Shown here piece by piece: positions 26,701-34,704 of a DNA stretch of 64,000 nucleotides. The notes beneath the pieces are model-generated. The model was not told where the DNA came from and ran no database searches. It was given only the letters and a program-made list of their open reading frames with translations. Position numbers and translations under genes: made by a program. Source of the stretch: an uncultured beta proteobacterium. Its GTDB lineage: Bacteria; Pseudomonadota; Gammaproteobacteria; Burkholderiales; Burkholderiaceae_C. The stretch lies in NCBI GenBank assembly GCA_903853895.1, contig CAINUX010000203.1, positions 44,006 to 108,005 of the forward strand, given 5' to 3'. Numbering within the stretch: the first letter of the stretch is position 1; every line of letters starts with the position of its first letter.

Positions 26701-27993
26701 TCAACTCGTCGTCGGACATTGCGCCGATTTGAATTCGATGCGCCGATCCAGGGAGTCAAAGGGATCGCCTTTTCCGGTGGCAACCAGTGCCTCGCTGGAA
26801 CCATAGCCCTTCGTTGATATCACGTTTGCCAGATCCTTGCGTTCTGCGAGCAGACGCTGCTTGACGTATTCGGCGCGCTGAAGCGCCAGGCGTTCGTTGA
26901 GTGGCTCCGAGCCTCCACGGCCGGTATGGCCGCCAACCTCAAAGCAGGTCTCGGAGGTTTTCGCCAATTTCGATGACACACTGGCCAGTTCCTTGATCCA
27001 CCGGTCGTAAGGATTTTCATCTTTGGCCAGTGCCGAACCACCGCTTTGGAAACCAAATTTGACCGCCAGGCGTTTCGCGCTCATACCCTGTGATGCCATT
27101 TTCGAGAACACCTGCATGGCTGCATCGCGACGCCCCAATTTGACGTTGGAGAGGTAGATCCCCGTGTGCACCCTGGCCTGGTCACCTGCCGGGTTTCGCA
27201 ACAGGGCGGTAAAGAGAGCCAGAGAATCCTTGTACTTCTTGCTGTTGTACGCTTTGGTGGCCTCGTCGATGCCGGCAACGACGCTCACCTTGTCCAGGTA
27301 GGCTGTATTGATAGGGTCTCCCGCGCTGGTGCCCTGGCAAGTCTTGATATAGCCTTCCACGATTTTGTCATTGACCCAAAGGGGTGCATCGCGAAAGTAG
27401 GGCAAGGGTGTCGGATCGATGCCGTCAGTTTGTGACCTGGCAAACCCCTTGCTGACAATCTTGCCAGTCTTGAGATCGGCGAGTGCAAAGCAAACGCGAT
27501 AAGCGTCACGTTCGCCCGAGGCCTTGCCTTGCAGGTTGATAGGGGTAAACGTTCCTATGAATACCAGCGGCGCCGCGGCCAGGTTGGCGGCATTAAAGGG
27601 CTTGACCTGGTACCGGGGATAGTTGTTGGAAACAATTTCTGTGACCTGCTGTTCCAGTGCAACCGTGGCGACGGACTGCATCCCCGTCGTTCCATCGACC
27701 AGGGGATCAATGACCAGACTGAAGGATTGGCCATCGGGCAATTTGGCTTTCGTGAACAAATCGCGTGCGGCCAGTTTGACTGCATCCCCATAGGGCAGTG
27801 CAACAACGACCGGCGGTGCGACAGGAGCAGGCTGTGCTACCGCCACGGTGGCCGGCGCTGCTGGGACTGGGGCTCGCACAACCTCCTGCGGCGCGCATGC
27901 AATCATGGACGCGCCAAGGAGCGGGACCCACTTGAAACACCCTTTGGATGCATGGCGGGTCCGGCAGGGAACGCTGGGTAAAAAGTGTTTCAT
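26701..27993 (-). CDS. OmpA-like lipoprotein, first gene of the caspase/cyclase operon
   Basis: This 430-residue protein has a hydrophobic N-terminus ending in a lipobox-like MIAC (Cys33), so it is probably an outer membrane lipoprotein. A Pro/Ala/Val-rich linker (41-65) precedes a domain at about 70-220 resembling those that sense or bind lipoprotein partners (FIGTFTPINLQGKASGERDA). A helical repeat region (about 240-305, SKKYKDSLALFTALLRNPAG) follows, then an OmpA C-terminal domain (about 335-425). The peptidoglycan motif reads GGHTGRGG, so the usual Asp after T is Gly358; the arginine in LALQRAEYVKQ is kept. Peptidoglycan binding may be weakened. A GAGG site lies 7 nt before the start and a candidate promoter lies just upstream. 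Confidence 0.75.
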   Translation of the reverse strand: MKHFLPSVPCRTRHASKGCFKWVPLLGASMIACAPQEVVRAPVPAAPATVAVAQPAPVAPPVVVALPYGDAVKLAARDLFTKAKLPDGQSFSLVIDPLVDGTTGMQSVATVALEQQVTEIVSNNYPRYQVKPFNAANLAAAPLVFIGTFTPINLQGKASGERDAYRVCFALADLKTGKIVSKGFARSQTDGIDPTPLPYFRDAPLWVNDKIVEGYIKTCQGTSAGDPINTAYLDKVSVVAGIDEATKAYNSKKYKDSLALFTALLRNPAGDQARVHTGIYLSNVKLGRRDAAMQVFSKMASQGMSAKRLAVKFGFQSGGSALAKDENPYDRWIKELASVSSKLAKTSETCFEVGGHTGRGGSEPLNERLALQRAEYVKQRLLAERKDLANVISTKGYGSSEALVATGKGDPFDSLDRRIEFKSAQCPTTS

Positions 27994-28024
27994 GGAATGG
28001 CCTCGAACGAGTGACGTGAGTTAC

Positions 28025-28053
28025 ACCATACTGACTGCGCGAATTTAGTCCAA
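28025..28053 (-). promoter_or_regulatory. Candidate sigma70-like promoter of the caspase/cyclase operon
   Basis: On the minus strand TTGGAC (28053-28048) and TATGGT (28030-28025) are separated by 17 nt, the optimal spacing. They lie about 30 nt upstream of the OmpA-like start codon. The next gene upstream (yafJ-like) ends at 28120. This is sequence inference only. Confidence 0.45.
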
Positions 28054-28119
28054 TTGCGTGAACAATGCAAAGAGAATCAACGCTGCCCCGATCTGGGGCT
28101 GGTGTGCCCAAACTCCCGG

Positions 28120-28905
28120 TCAGTCGGTGAGCGGTGCACCATCTACAAAGACCTTGAATTCACCCGGTTCCATGGCGACCCAGTCTTCGTTGGTTGTCAG
28201 CGGTTCGGTCACTACGATGGCCAGACGATCCTCGGGTCCATTGAGTTCGGCCAGGTCTACATTCACGTCTTCGTCCTTCAGCTGGACCTGGGTGAAAGGG
28301 TGTTGACGCACCACATAGTGCAACTTGGTGCTGGCATGTGCCCACAGGGCCTGTCCGTTGCTCAGCAGGAAATTGAAGGTGCCGTGCTTGGCAATCCGGG
28401 GCACCAGTTCGCGCAGCGTGTGCGTGAGCTCTTCGACACTGGGCACGCCGGAGTGTGATTTGTTGAGCTCCTGCAATAGCCAGCAAAAAGCCAGTTCGCT
28501 GTCGGTGTCGCCGACCGGTTTGAAAGCCCCGTGCAGCATCGGATGAAAGTCTTTCAAATCGCCGTTGTGGGCAAATACCCAGTAGCGGCCCCACAGCTCG
28601 CGCACAAAGGGATGGCAGTTTTCCAGACTGACCTGGCCCACTGTGGCCTTGCGCACGTGGGCGACGACGTTGTGGCTCTTGATCGGGTAGGTGCGCAGCA
28701 TTTGCGCAATCGGGGATGTGGCGGCGCTTTCCTTGTCGACGAAATAGCGCGCAGCCTTGCCGGGCTTTTGCCCGTCACTTTCAAAGAAGGCGATGCCCCA
28801 GCCGTCAGAATGGTGGTCGGTGCAGCCACCGCGTTGCGAAAACCCGGTAAAACTCAGCGTCAGACTGGCCGGCAGCCGGCTGTTCATTCCAAGGAGTTGG
28901 CACAT
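28120..28905 (-). CDS. yafJ: Class II glutamine amidotransferase, YafJ-like
   Basis: This 261-residue protein has the Ntn-type glutaminase fold. After Met removal the catalytic Cys2 begins MCQLLGMNSRLP. HSDGWGIAFFES, VVAHVRKATVG, NCHPFVRELWGRYWVFAHNG (oxyanion Asn-Gly) and the C-terminal REHPFTQVQLKDE-like region match YafJ/YafP-type stand-alone amidotransferases, whose acceptor reaction is not defined. Length matches the family (about 255). It is separated from the YbaN gene by 26 nt on the same strand. Confidence 0.87.
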   Translation of the reverse strand: MCQLLGMNSRLPASLTLSFTGFSQRGGCTDHHSDGWGIAFFESDGQKPGKAARYFVDKESAATSPIAQMLRTYPIKSHNVVAHVRKATVGQVSLENCHPFVRELWGRYWVFAHNGDLKDFHPMLHGAFKPVGDTDSELAFCWLLQELNKSHSGVPSVEELTHTLRELVPRIAKHGTFNFLLSNGQALWAHASTKLHYVVRQHPFTQVQLKDEDVNVDLAELNGPEDRLAIVVTEPLTTNEDWVAMEPGEFKVFVDGAPLTD

Positions 28906-28931
28906 GCAAACAGTTTACACGGCGAACGGCG

Positions 28932-29363
28932 TCAGGTCTCAGGCGAGGCGGGCGCCACCGTTGGGTCGGTCGTGGGCTCGGGCCGCACAGGAATACGCCA
29001 GATAAAAACCCCGAGGATTGTCGCCATGGCCAACAACATGATGCGATGCCAGAACGAGTGCATGATGAGTATCGAGGTCCCGAATGACAGGACCATCATG
29101 AACGCGGCCCAGTGCTTGGTCTTGCGTTGCATGGCGCCATGCGTTCGCCAGTCAGCGATGAGCTGGCCTGTGAGACGGTGGTTCAGCAGCGCGTTGTAGA
29201 AGCGGTCCGAACTTCTGGCAAAGCACGCGGCGGCCAGTAGCACAAACGGGGTCGTCGGTAACACGGGCAACACGATACCCATGAGCCCCATTACCAATGC
29301 AGCAACACCTGCAGCAAAGTAGAGCCCCCTAATCCATCGGGATCGGTGCAGCGAACCTTCCAT
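28932..29363 (-). CDS. ybaN: DUF454/YbaN-family inner membrane protein
   Basis: This 143-residue protein shows two hydrophobic hairpins and the DUF454 signature: GLMGIVLPVLPTTPFVLLAA followed by CFARSSDRFYNALLNHRLTG, then WRTHGAMQRKTK and a second pair of helices. YbaN-type proteins are inner membrane proteins of unknown function; some sit near haem or iron genes. It starts 4 nt after the stop of the dihaem cytochrome gene, suggesting coupling. Confidence 0.87.
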   Translation of the reverse strand: MEGSLHRSRWIRGLYFAAGVAALVMGLMGIVLPVLPTTPFVLLAAACFARSSDRFYNALLNHRLTGQLIADWRTHGAMQRKTKHWAAFMMVLSFGTSILIMHSFWHRIMLLAMATILGVFIWRIPVRPEPTTDPTVAPASPET

Positions 29364-29367
29364 CGGT

Positions 29368-30003
29368 CTATTGCAGACTGCCGATGTAAACCGATACCGA
29401 GCGGATCTCGAGGGCGGTCAGTTTGGACGCAACACTGTGCATGACGGCGTTATCGTTCGTGCGTTCGCGGTCACCAAATTCCTTGAGCTGCCCCTCCAGA
29501 TACGCGGGGTGCTGGCCTGCCAACCGAGGCAATTGTTGCGTGCCGTGTCCGTTGGTACCGTGGCACGACACGCACGCGGGCACCCCGGAGAACGAGTTGC
29601 CCTTGGTAAAGATGTATTTGCCGACGCCCGCGAGATCAGCGTCCGCAGATTGTCGGAAGCCCGGTTTGCGGGTGCTGAACCAGGCCGCCAAGCCTCTGAA
29701 TTCTTCGTCCTTCATGCCCTTGACCATGTCGCTCATGGTGTCGCTTTTACGTCGACCGTCGCGGAAATCCTTCAACTGTTTGAGCAGGTAATCCGGGTGC
29801 TGCGCAGCCAATCGCGGGTAGATCGCACTGGCGCTTTCCCCTTCGCGGCCATGGCACAGCACACATCGGGAGTCCACGATCTCCATGACGCGCTGGTCGG
29901 TTGCGACCGGGCCGACTTCGGCCGCAACTGGGCCTGCGAGAAAAACCAAGGACAGGCACACAATCAATTGACGATTGCGGAGTGGGCGGCGTTTGGTCAG
30001 CAT
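29368..30003 (-). CDS. Dihaem cytochrome c, cytochrome c4-like
   Basis: This 211-residue protein has a signal peptide (RQLIVCLSLVFLAGPVAA) and two CXXCH haem-c sites, Cys47-Cys50-His51 (CVLCHG) and Cys144-Cys147-His148 (CVSCHG), one per half of a duplicated domain. Methionines in each half (SDTMSDMVKGM; NDNAVMHSVASKL) could be sixth ligands, as in cytochrome c4. It would carry electrons in the periplasm, for example to a terminal oxidase. I chose the ATG at 30003; a TTG at 30018 is in frame but less likely. Confidence 0.88.
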   Translation of the reverse strand: MLTKRRPLRNRQLIVCLSLVFLAGPVAAEVGPVATDQRVMEIVDSRCVLCHGREGESASAIYPRLAAQHPDYLLKQLKDFRDGRRKSDTMSDMVKGMKDEEFRGLAAWFSTRKPGFRQSADADLAGVGKYIFTKGNSFSGVPACVSCHGTNGHGTQQLPRLAGQHPAYLEGQLKEFGDRERTNDNAVMHSVASKLTALEIRSVSVYIGSLQ

Positions 30004-30178
30004 GTTAAAACCAGTCAAGTAGATGCATCAAATTTTACCCGTACGCAGTAGCGGTAGATTGTGCGATGTCACTGTTTCGAGATGTGTCGTTTCTGGATCG
30101 CGTGTGCTTTGCTAGGTGACAATAAGTGCAATGCGCTGCCCGCATAGCTAGCCTTCGTTTTGCATACTGAAAGTTTTA

Positions 30179-31921
30179 ATGACCTTGACCGGCCTGATTG
30201 GCCAATATGTCCGCCAGAACTGGCGCCCCTATCTGTTGTCAGCCCTGATGCTGGCCGCGGTGAGTGCGCTCACGGTTTACATACCACGCCAGGTGGGGCG
30301 GGTGGTGGACGGGCTTGTGGCCGGCACGTTAAGTCCGGGCGCGCTACAGGGTGAACTGGCGTGGCTGATCCTGGCGGGTGTCGCCATCTATTTTCTGCGC
30401 GTGGCATGGCGCCTGCAATTGTTTGCGGCCAGCTACCGCTTGGGCGCAGAACTGCGCCAGCGCTTGTATGCCCGCTTGTGTCTGCAAGGGCCACACTTTT
30501 TCCAGCAGAAGCGCACCGGTGACTTGATGGCCATGGCTACCAACGACATTGACTCAGTGGAAATGGCGTCAGGCGAAGCCATGCTCGCGGGCTTTGACGG
30601 GACCCTGACCCTGATCATGGTGGTGGCGATGATGAGCCTGGGCGTGGACGGCCGGCTGGCGGGGGCGGCGCTGTTGCCTTTCCCCTTGATGGCGTTGGCG
30701 TTCTGGCGTATTTCCAACCACATCCACAAGGCCTCCAAGGACTCACTGGATGCCTTTGGCAAACTCAATGACCATGTGCAGGAAACGCTGACCGGTGTGC
30801 GCACTTTGCGGGCGTTGGGCCTGGAGGAACGCAGTGCCGCCCGATTTGCTGAACTGGCCGAAGCCGCAGCGAGTGCCAGTCTGCGCGCCCAGCGTTGGGA
30901 AGCGGCCTTTGAGCCCGCCGTCGGCATTGCCCTGGTCAGTGCAACCGTATTGACGCTGGGGCTGGGTGGCTACCTGGTGTGGCACGCAGAGCTGACCATT
31001 GGCGCGCTGACGGCCTTCAGCATGTATTTGGGGCAGCTGATCTGGCCCATGTTTGCCGCGGGCTGGGTGTTGGCTTTGATGGAGCGCGGGCGCGCGGCCT
31101 GGGGGCGCCTGCAGCCCACACTGGATGCGCCGTTGTCCATTGATGACCACGGCACGTTCGATGCCGTGGTCAATGGTTCATTGGTGTTTGACAGCGTGAG
31201 TTTTTCCTACCCCGGTCATCAGGCGCGGGCTTTGTCGGGCTTGAGCCTGAGCGTGCCAACCGGTCAGACTTTGGGTCTCGTGGGTGCCACCGGTTCAGGC
31301 AAGTCCAGTGTGCTGCGGCTTATCCTGCGCCAGTATGGGGTGCATTCTGGCAATGTGGCGTGGGGCGGGAAGTTGCTGTCGGACTACCGGCTCGACGCGC
31401 TGAACAGCGCCATCAGTTGGGTGCCACAGGAGCCGTTTCTCTTTTCCGCCTCCATTGCCGAGAACATCGGGCTGGCCAAGCACGATGCCAGTCGTGCCGA
31501 GATTGAACAGGCCGCGCGGCTGGCCTCTATCCACGACGATATTGTGCGCATGCCGCTGGGCTACGACACGCCCGTCGGTGAAAAAGGCATTGCGCTGTCG
31601 GGTGGCCAGCGCCAGCGCGTGGCCATCGCCCGTGCACTGCTAACCGATGCACCGCTTTTGTTGCTGGACGACGCGTTGTCGGCAGTGGACACACAGACCG
31701 AAACCGACATCCTGCAGCACCTGCGCAGCGCGCGCACCGGGCGCACCGCAGTGATCGTCAGCCACCGACTCAGTGCGGTCATGGATGCTGACCACATTCT
31801 GGTGCTCAAGGACGGTAAAGTCAGCGAGCAGGGCAACCATGCCAGCCTGCTCGCATGCGATGGCTGGTACGCCGCACAGTGGCGCTACCAACAACTGGAG
31901 GCTAGCCTGGATGCCGCCTGA
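30179..31921 (+). CDS. mdlA: ABC exporter subunit, MdlA-like (degenerate ATPase site)
   Basis: This 580-residue half-transporter has six membrane helices (about residues 15-310) and a nucleotide-binding domain. Walker A is GATGSGKSS, the signature is LSGGQRQR and Walker B is LLLLDDALSAVD, in which the catalytic Glu is replaced by Asp. E. coli MdlA has the same change, supporting the assignment. It forms a predicted heterodimer with the next gene product, whose start overlaps by 11 nt. Substrates of MdlAB-type exporters are uncertain; lipids, peptides or drugs are possible. The start codon at 30179 is the only reasonable one. Confidence 0.86.
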   Translation: MTLTGLIGQYVRQNWRPYLLSALMLAAVSALTVYIPRQVGRVVDGLVAGTLSPGALQGELAWLILAGVAIYFLRVAWRLQLFAASYRLGAELRQRLYARLCLQGPHFFQQKRTGDLMAMATNDIDSVEMASGEAMLAGFDGTLTLIMVVAMMSLGVDGRLAGAALLPFPLMALAFWRISNHIHKASKDSLDAFGKLNDHVQETLTGVRTLRALGLEERSAARFAELAEAAASASLRAQRWEAAFEPAVGIALVSATVLTLGLGGYLVWHAELTIGALTAFSMYLGQLIWPMFAAGWVLALMERGRAAWGRLQPTLDAPLSIDDHGTFDAVVNGSLVFDSVSFSYPGHQARALSGLSLSVPTGQTLGLVGATGSGKSSVLRLILRQYGVHSGNVAWGGKLLSDYRLDALNSAISWVPQEPFLFSASIAENIGLAKHDASRAEIEQAARLASIHDDIVRMPLGYDTPVGEKGIALSGGQRQRVAIARALLTDAPLLLLDDALSAVDTQTETDILQHLRSARTGRTAVIVSHRLSAVMDADHILVLKDGKVSEQGNHASLLACDGWYAAQWRYQQLEASLDAA

Positions 31922-33692
31922 TCACGATCCGCAATCCAGCCGAGCAAACCCGGTAACACCGCGCAATACCCGACGGGCGGTGGCCCTGCTATTGCACGCG
32001 GCCGCACCCGAGCGACGCCATCTGTTGCTGGGCACCGCCTGGTTGCTGGCGGCGGCTGTGATGGAGGCGGCTGGCCCTCTATTGGGCAAGTACTACATAG
32101 ACCAATACCTGTTGCCCCAGCGTCTTGACTTGCAAATGATGGGTGTCTTGCTCGCGGGCATCGTCGTGGCAGGCAGTGTGGCCAGTGTGATTCGCTATGC
32201 CCAGCTGACCCGTTTGTCGGGTGTGGCCATGCGCTCGGTGCGGCGTTTGCGTGAAGAAGTCTACGGCCATGTGTTGCGCCTGCCCATGGCGTTCTTTGAC
32301 AAGGCCATCACCGGGCAACTGGTCAGTCGCGTGACCAACGACACCGAGCAGGTGAAGAGCCTCTACGTGCAAGTGCTATTTGTCATGCTGGACAGCAGCA
32401 TCGTGGTACTGGGCGCACTAGGCGCCATGGCCTGGCTTGACTGGCGCCTGATGCTGATCGTGCTGACGCTGATCCCGGCAGTGGTGGTCATTGTCTGGTT
32501 TTACCAACGCTGGAGCGCACCCGCCGTGGCCCGTGCGCGCCAGAAGCGTAGCGACATCAACGCCCAGATGTCGGAGTCCATTGCCGGCATGGCCGTGCTG
32601 CAAGCCAGCAACGCGCAGCAGCGCTTTCGTGACCGCTTTGACAAGACAAATCGGCAACACCTGGCGGCCCGCATGGCCGAGATGCGCGTCAACGCCTGGC
32701 TGCTGCGCCCCATGCTGGACTTCATCAATGTGGTGCTGCTGGCTGTGGTGATCTACAGCTTTGGCCAGCGCAGCCTGGGTGCGGTGGAGATCGGCGTCTT
32801 GTATGCCTTTGTCAGCTACATCGGGCGTGTGGTGGACCCGCTGATCCAGATTACCCTCCAGTTTGGACAGCTGCAGCAAGCCGTGGTGGCAGCGGCCCGG
32901 GTGGACGCGCTGTTGCAGGAGCAACGGCCAACACCCGTCGTCAGTGATGCCTGCATCCGCGAAGGGTCCATCCGGATGGAGAATCTGCGTTTTGGCTACG
33001 ATCCAGCGACCGTGGTGTTGCACGATCTGTCGCTGGACATTCCTGCAGGCGGATTCTTTGGTTTGGTCGGTCACACCGGAAGTGGCAAGTCCACGTTGCT
33101 GAGTTTGTTGCTGCGCTTCTACCAGCCACAGGCTGGCAGCATTGCGCTAGATGGTGTTCCCTTGGCAAGCTTTAGCGACGCACAATTCCGTGCCGATGTG
33201 GGCCTGGTACCGCAAGATCCGTTTCTACTGGCTAGCACCGTGCGCGACAACATCGCCATGGGGCGGGATCTGACCCAGCACGCGGTGGAGACGGCGGCGC
33301 GTGCTGCCCACTGCCACGATTTCATCGTGCAACTGGAGCAGGGTTACGACACCCTGCTGGGAGAAGGCGGCGCGCGCCTGTCGGTGGGGCAAAAGCAGCT
33401 GATCGCGATTGCACGCGCGCTGGCTGGGCAGCCGCGCATCCTGTTTCTGGACGAAGCCACAGCCCACATCGATTCCGAGACCGAGCAGATCGTGCAAGTG
33501 GCGTTGTCGGAGTTGCATGGGCGCGTGACGGTGGTGGCAATTGCCCACCGCCTGTCCACGATACGTGCTGCCGATTGCATCGTGGTGCTCAACCATGGCC
33601 GCATCCACGAGCAGGGTACGCATGATGCCCTGATGGCTCTGGATCAGGGCATCTACCAGCGCTTGTACCTGTTGCAGCAGATGGGTGAGTAG
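31911..33692 (+). CDS. mdlB: ABC exporter subunit, MdlB-like
   Basis: This 593-residue half-transporter has six membrane helices and an intact ATPase: Walker A GHTGSGKST, signature LSVGQKQL and Walker B ILFLDEATAHID with the catalytic Glu. The LSVGQ signature is typical of MdlB. Its start (ATG at 31911) lies within the last codons of the mdlA-like gene, so the two are translationally coupled and form a heterodimer with one active ATP site. The upstream part of the open frame is only a shadow of mdlA. Confidence 0.87.
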   Translation: MPPDHDPQSSRANPVTPRNTRRAVALLLHAAAPERRHLLLGTAWLLAAAVMEAAGPLLGKYYIDQYLLPQRLDLQMMGVLLAGIVVAGSVASVIRYAQLTRLSGVAMRSVRRLREEVYGHVLRLPMAFFDKAITGQLVSRVTNDTEQVKSLYVQVLFVMLDSSIVVLGALGAMAWLDWRLMLIVLTLIPAVVVIVWFYQRWSAPAVARARQKRSDINAQMSESIAGMAVLQASNAQQRFRDRFDKTNRQHLAARMAEMRVNAWLLRPMLDFINVVLLAVVIYSFGQRSLGAVEIGVLYAFVSYIGRVVDPLIQITLQFGQLQQAVVAAARVDALLQEQRPTPVVSDACIREGSIRMENLRFGYDPATVVLHDLSLDIPAGGFFGLVGHTGSGKSTLLSLLLRFYQPQAGSIALDGVPLASFSDAQFRADVGLVPQDPFLLASTVRDNIAMGRDLTQHAVETAARAAHCHDFIVQLEQGYDTLLGEGGARLSVGQKQLIAIARALAGQPRILFLDEATAHIDSETEQIVQVALSELHGRVTVVAIAHRLSTIRAADCIVVLNHGRIHEQGTHDALMALDQGIYQRLYLLQQMGE

Positions 33693-33719
33693 TCGGGCGC
33701 GCGTGGGTTGGCGCCGGAC

Positions 33720-34049
33720 TTATTTTCCAGCTGGCACTGCGGTTTGTGCGTCGTGTTTCTGCTGGCGGATGGCCTTGCTGTCACGGTGCGCTTCGCGTTG
33801 CAGCTTGCGGCGCTCAGCGCGGGTAACCGTGCCGTCGGCCTTGGCTGCAGCTTCATCGGCTGCCAGTTTGGCTTCGCGCTTTTGCAGGCGGTTGGTTTCC
33901 TTGGCGGTGAGCTGACCGGAGGCTACGCCCTGGTCAATTCGTTGCTGTTGATTGGCTTCGCGTTTGTCCAGATTGGGGGTTGCGGGTTGTGCCATTGCCA
34001 ATCCTGCCATGGTCAAAGCCAATGCGGCAACGAGTGTCTTTGTCTTCAT
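33720..34049 (-). CDS. Small secreted coiled-coil protein
   Basis: This 109-residue protein has a signal peptide (MKTKTLVAALALTMAGLAMA, cleavage near AQPA) followed by a highly charged Lys/Arg/Glu/Ala-rich helical region (NRLQKREAKLAADEAAAKAD, TRAERRKLQREAHRDSKAIR) that is likely coiled coil. Proteins of this kind are widespread in betaproteobacteria with no known function. A GGAGA ribosome-binding site precedes the start at 34049. It converges with the mdlB-like gene. Confidence 0.75.
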   Translation of the reverse strand: MKTKTLVAALALTMAGLAMAQPATPNLDKREANQQQRIDQGVASGQLTAKETNRLQKREAKLAADEAAAKADGTVTRAERRKLQREAHRDSKAIRQQKHDAQTAVPAGK

Positions 34050-34185
34050 GAGAATCTCCGGTGTGTTGGATGCATGGAACGACTCCATCGGACTACAACG
34101 CCGCTGCCACCCCATGGGGTTGACCGTGCGCGGGTCGGGTTCTGTAAAAGTTTGTGAAGTACGCAGGTACTAGCGCATGGGGCGT

Positions 34186-34377
34186 TCAGTCGCGCGGCTC
34201 GCTCCAGAGTTTTCCGCCCGTGGCCCAGTTTTCGCGTTTCACATCGGTGATCAGGATGTCAACGGACTCCGGTGAACCGCCCAACACTTCGACGGTGACG
34301 CGGGTGATTTCTTCGGCCAGTTTCTTCTTCTGTGCAATGGTGCGGCCTTCGAGCATTTCAATATGGTAGGTAGGCAT
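34186..34377 (-). CDS. 4-oxalocrotonate tautomerase family protein
   Basis: This 63-residue protein starts M-P-T-Y, so removal of Met leaves the catalytic Pro1 of the tautomerase superfamily. The sequence MPTYHIEMLEGRTIAQKKKL followed by AEEITRVTVEVLGGSPESVD and ILITDVKRENWATGG matches the short 4-OT-like monomers that form hexamers. The start at 34377 follows AAAGGACTCCC, a good ribosome-binding site. The physiological substrate is not evident, because no aromatic meta-cleavage genes are adjacent. Confidence 0.86.
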   Translation of the reverse strand: MPTYHIEMLEGRTIAQKKKLAEEITRVTVEVLGGSPESVDILITDVKRENWATGGKLWSEPRD

Positions 34378-34413
34378 GGGAGTCCTTTGGGAGGTCAATG
34401 GAAAGGGATTGAT

Positions 34414-34659
34414 TCAGGGAGCAGAGGGATCAGGGAGTGCCGCCGCAGCACAGCGGGCACATACGCAGGCCAGCCGTCGGGCGTCGGTTGGAATGCGCTC
34501 AAGCAGCGTCGGTGCAAACACGACCGTGGTACACCAGCACGGGTCTTGGGCCACCCCTGTTTCGCGCTGCATTTCGTTGGCGCACTGGTTGCTTTGACCG
34601 CACAGCGAACACATGCGGGGGTCGACTCTGGGGGCAGGGCGGGGCAATATTTCGGACAT
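34414..34659 (-). CDS. Cysteine-rich CWC-family small protein
   Basis: This 81-residue protein contains the CWC pattern: CSLCGQSNQCANE, then PCWCTTVVFAPTLLERIP, then ACVCARCA. The paired cysteines probably bind zinc. Function is unknown; these proteins are common in gammaproteobacteria and betaproteobacteria. It is divergent from the GT39 glycosyltransferase gene, with a strong hairpin between them. Confidence 0.82.
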   Translation of the reverse strand: MSEILPRPAPRVDPRMCSLCGQSNQCANEMQRETGVAQDPCWCTTVVFAPTLLERIPTDARRLACVCARCAAAALPDPSAP

Positions 34660-34677
34660 GGCGGGTTGTGGGCTGGA

Positions 34678-34704
34678 CCCCTCAGTTTAGACTGAGGGGG
34701 TTTT
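34678..34704. promoter_or_regulatory. Terminator-like hairpin at the glycosyltransferase start
   Basis: A perfect 9-bp stem (CCCCTCAGT at 34678-34686, ACTGAGGGG at 34691-34699) with a 4-nt loop is followed by G and TTTT. In the plus direction it looks like a small intrinsic terminator, but it ends exactly where the best start of the GT39 gene lies. It may be an attenuator, or a chance hairpin between divergent genes. Confidence 0.5.

Noticed and set aside
30128-30182. AGCCTTCG upstream of the mdlA-like gene as a seventh repeat copy
   Set aside because: The block has a mismatch and no GCTA block lies 16 nt away; it may be a very decayed copy but cannot be supported.
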